DNA of 64,000 bases from Gracilariopsis chorda (Eukaryota; Rhodophyta; Florideophyceae; Gracilariales; Gracilariaceae): NCBI GenBank assembly GCA_003194525.1, contig NBIV01000012.1, forward strand, positions 310,001 to 374,000, in the 5' to 3' direction. The position numbers were made by a program, and so were the translations under genes. Every line of letters starts with the position of its first letter. The first letter of the stretch is position 1. The notes beneath the pieces were generated by a model. That model was given only the letters and a program-made list of their open reading frames with translations, did no database searches and was not told the origin of the DNA. Below are positions 63,103 to 64,000 of the stretch, one piece after another.

Positions 63103-64000
63103 ATGTCTACGCTGCAGTCAGAATTGGATGCCAACATCCAACCTTCCCCAACCGCTGAAGACCTTCAGCAGAACAATGCCTCGAACGTAGAGAACTTCAG
63201 AGCAATTCCATCTTCTTCGAACGGTGAATCCAAGTCACACCCAAGCGGGTTGTCAACAGCCCCAAAATCTGAGAACGCGGAGTCCGTCATGCCTACTATT
63301 GAAACAGTCGAATTTGAAACTGGAAACCCAGAAACGCGTTCAACTACCCAAGGTACCCTGGACCTTGCGCCAATATCATCATCTTCTTCTGTTCTTGTCG
63401 TCGAATCGGTTCCTGGTCTAATGACATCACCAGACTTTTGTATATTTGTTCGCCCGTTCTTCGACATGATTCTGTACATAAGACCATTGCGTTTAAAAAC
63501 TGAACGGAATCGCTACATTGTCGTTATGAAGTTTCGAACTTCTGCTGATGCTAACAAGTTTGTGCGCGTTTATAATGGAAGGCACTTTCTGCAAGGGCTT
63601 GTTCAGGAAACCTGTATTCTGCGCGACGTGAAAGCGATTCGATTTAACAAGGTTCCTGAGAAACCTACATTCCCCAATTCATCCATGTTCCCAGACGAGG
63701 GGGCTGATGAATTACTGGCTTTGTGTCCAGTGTGCCTTGAACCACTTGATGCGCCTTTCAAGGCACTTGTAACAACATTCTGTAATCACACAATGCACGC
63801 AGGCTGCATGGCGCAGTGGGACCTCAATCGATGCCCAGTTTGCCGACATATCCATGAGCTCACACCGGAGGCTTCTACGTGCATGCATTGCAACAATCGT
63901 GAAGATCTTTGGATGTGTGTGGTATGCGCTTATGTCGGATGTGGCGTGTACAAGAACAAGCATGCTCATGCACACTTTAGAGAAACACAACATCCTTTCG
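63103..64000 (+). CDS. BRAP2: BRAP2-like RING/UBP-zinc-finger E3 ligase, 5' part (3' end outside window)
   Basis: The frame from ATG 63103 stays open to the right edge, so 299 residues are visible. A Ser/Glu/Pro-rich, probably disordered N terminus (to ~105) leads to the RRM-like BRAP2 N-terminal domain (FCIFVRPFFDMILYIRPL, RYIVVMKFRTSADANKFVRVYNGRHF). A RING follows (CPVC, CNH, MH, GC, CPVC), and then the start of a UBP-type zinc finger (CMHC, LWMCVVCAYVGCGVY, HAHAHFRETQHPF). This RRM-RING-ZnF-UBP order is specific to BRAP2/IMP, an E3 ligase that in animals restrains Ras-MAPK signalling and holds nuclear-localised cargo in the cytoplasm; plant homologues form a BRIZ1/2 pair. The C-terminal coiled coil would lie beyond the window. 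Confidence 0.93.
   Translation, partial: MSTLQSELDANIQPSPTAEDLQQNNASNVENFRAIPSSSNGESKSHPSGLSTAPKSENAESVMPTIETVEFETGNPETRSTTQGTLDLAPISSSSSVLVVESVPGLMTSPDFCIFVRPFFDMILYIRPLRLKTERNRYIVVMKFRTSADANKFVRVYNGRHFLQGLVQETCILRDVKAIRFNKVPEKPTFPNSSMFPDEGADELLALCPVCLEPLDAPFKALVTTFCNHTMHAGCMAQWDLNRCPVCRHIHELTPEASTCMHCNNREDLWMCVVCAYVGCGVYKNKHAHAHFRETQHPF

Overview
The window is nuclear DNA of a photosynthetic eukaryote, most likely a red alga with a compact, intron-poor genome. Three things suggest this. Nuclear genes carry apparent plastid presequences (a sigma-70 factor, a CYP38/TLP40-type lumenal cyclophilin, a KEA-type antiporter, HisG). Most genes are single open frames, and the four introns I can define are only 79-136 nt long with GT..AG ends. 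There is also a secreted protein with a Hint (Hog) domain. The assignment to red algae is inference from gene content; I cannot name the species from the sequence alone.

Layout. 1-1955 is the 3' part of a MED14-like Mediator gene. 2.0-6.3 kb is gene-poor, with short dispersed repeats and a 5'-truncated LINE fragment. Next come a short-form RNase Z (-), an S1-domain protein (+), a GT31 glycosyltransferase (-), tRNA-Lys(CTT) (+), a three-exon ER 3-oxoacyl-CoA-reductase-type SDR (-), FolC (+), a plastid sigma factor (-) diverging from a group IVc/ILR3-like bHLH factor (+), a secreted temptin-Hint fusion (+), HisG (-) diverging from an AAA ATPase (+), the queuosine-salvage enzyme QNG1 (-, two exons), SEC24 (+), SDE2 (+), a membrane RING-H2 protein (-, two exons), a two-domain glyoxalase I (+), a second RING-H2 protein (-), RIO1 kinase (+) convergent with AK6/FAP7 (-), a KEA antiporter (-), an unknown plastid-type membrane protein (+), CYP38 (+), a short cyclase-associated protein (-), and the 5' part of BRAP2 (+, running off the right edge).

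Function. The genes are mostly housekeeping, with no operons. Themes are plastid expression and thylakoid biology (sigma, CYP38, KEA, possibly the S1 protein), RNA maturation (RNase Z, SDE2, QNG1, RIO1, AK6) and the secretory pathway (SEC24, GT31, KAR-like SDR). RIO1 and AK6 act at the same late step of 40S ribosome maturation and lie tail to tail.

The most notable non-genic signal is an exact 13-mer dyad, GTACC-NNN-GGTAC, found six times and only in intergenic DNA, with a halo of near matches. There are also two perfect inverted repeats with 24- and 37-nt arms around a single central base. The most notable gene is the temptin-Hint fusion. Three genes (FolC, SEC24, CYP38) are split by a one-base frame break in or next to a homopolymer. 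This looks like consensus error rather than biology, but needs checking.
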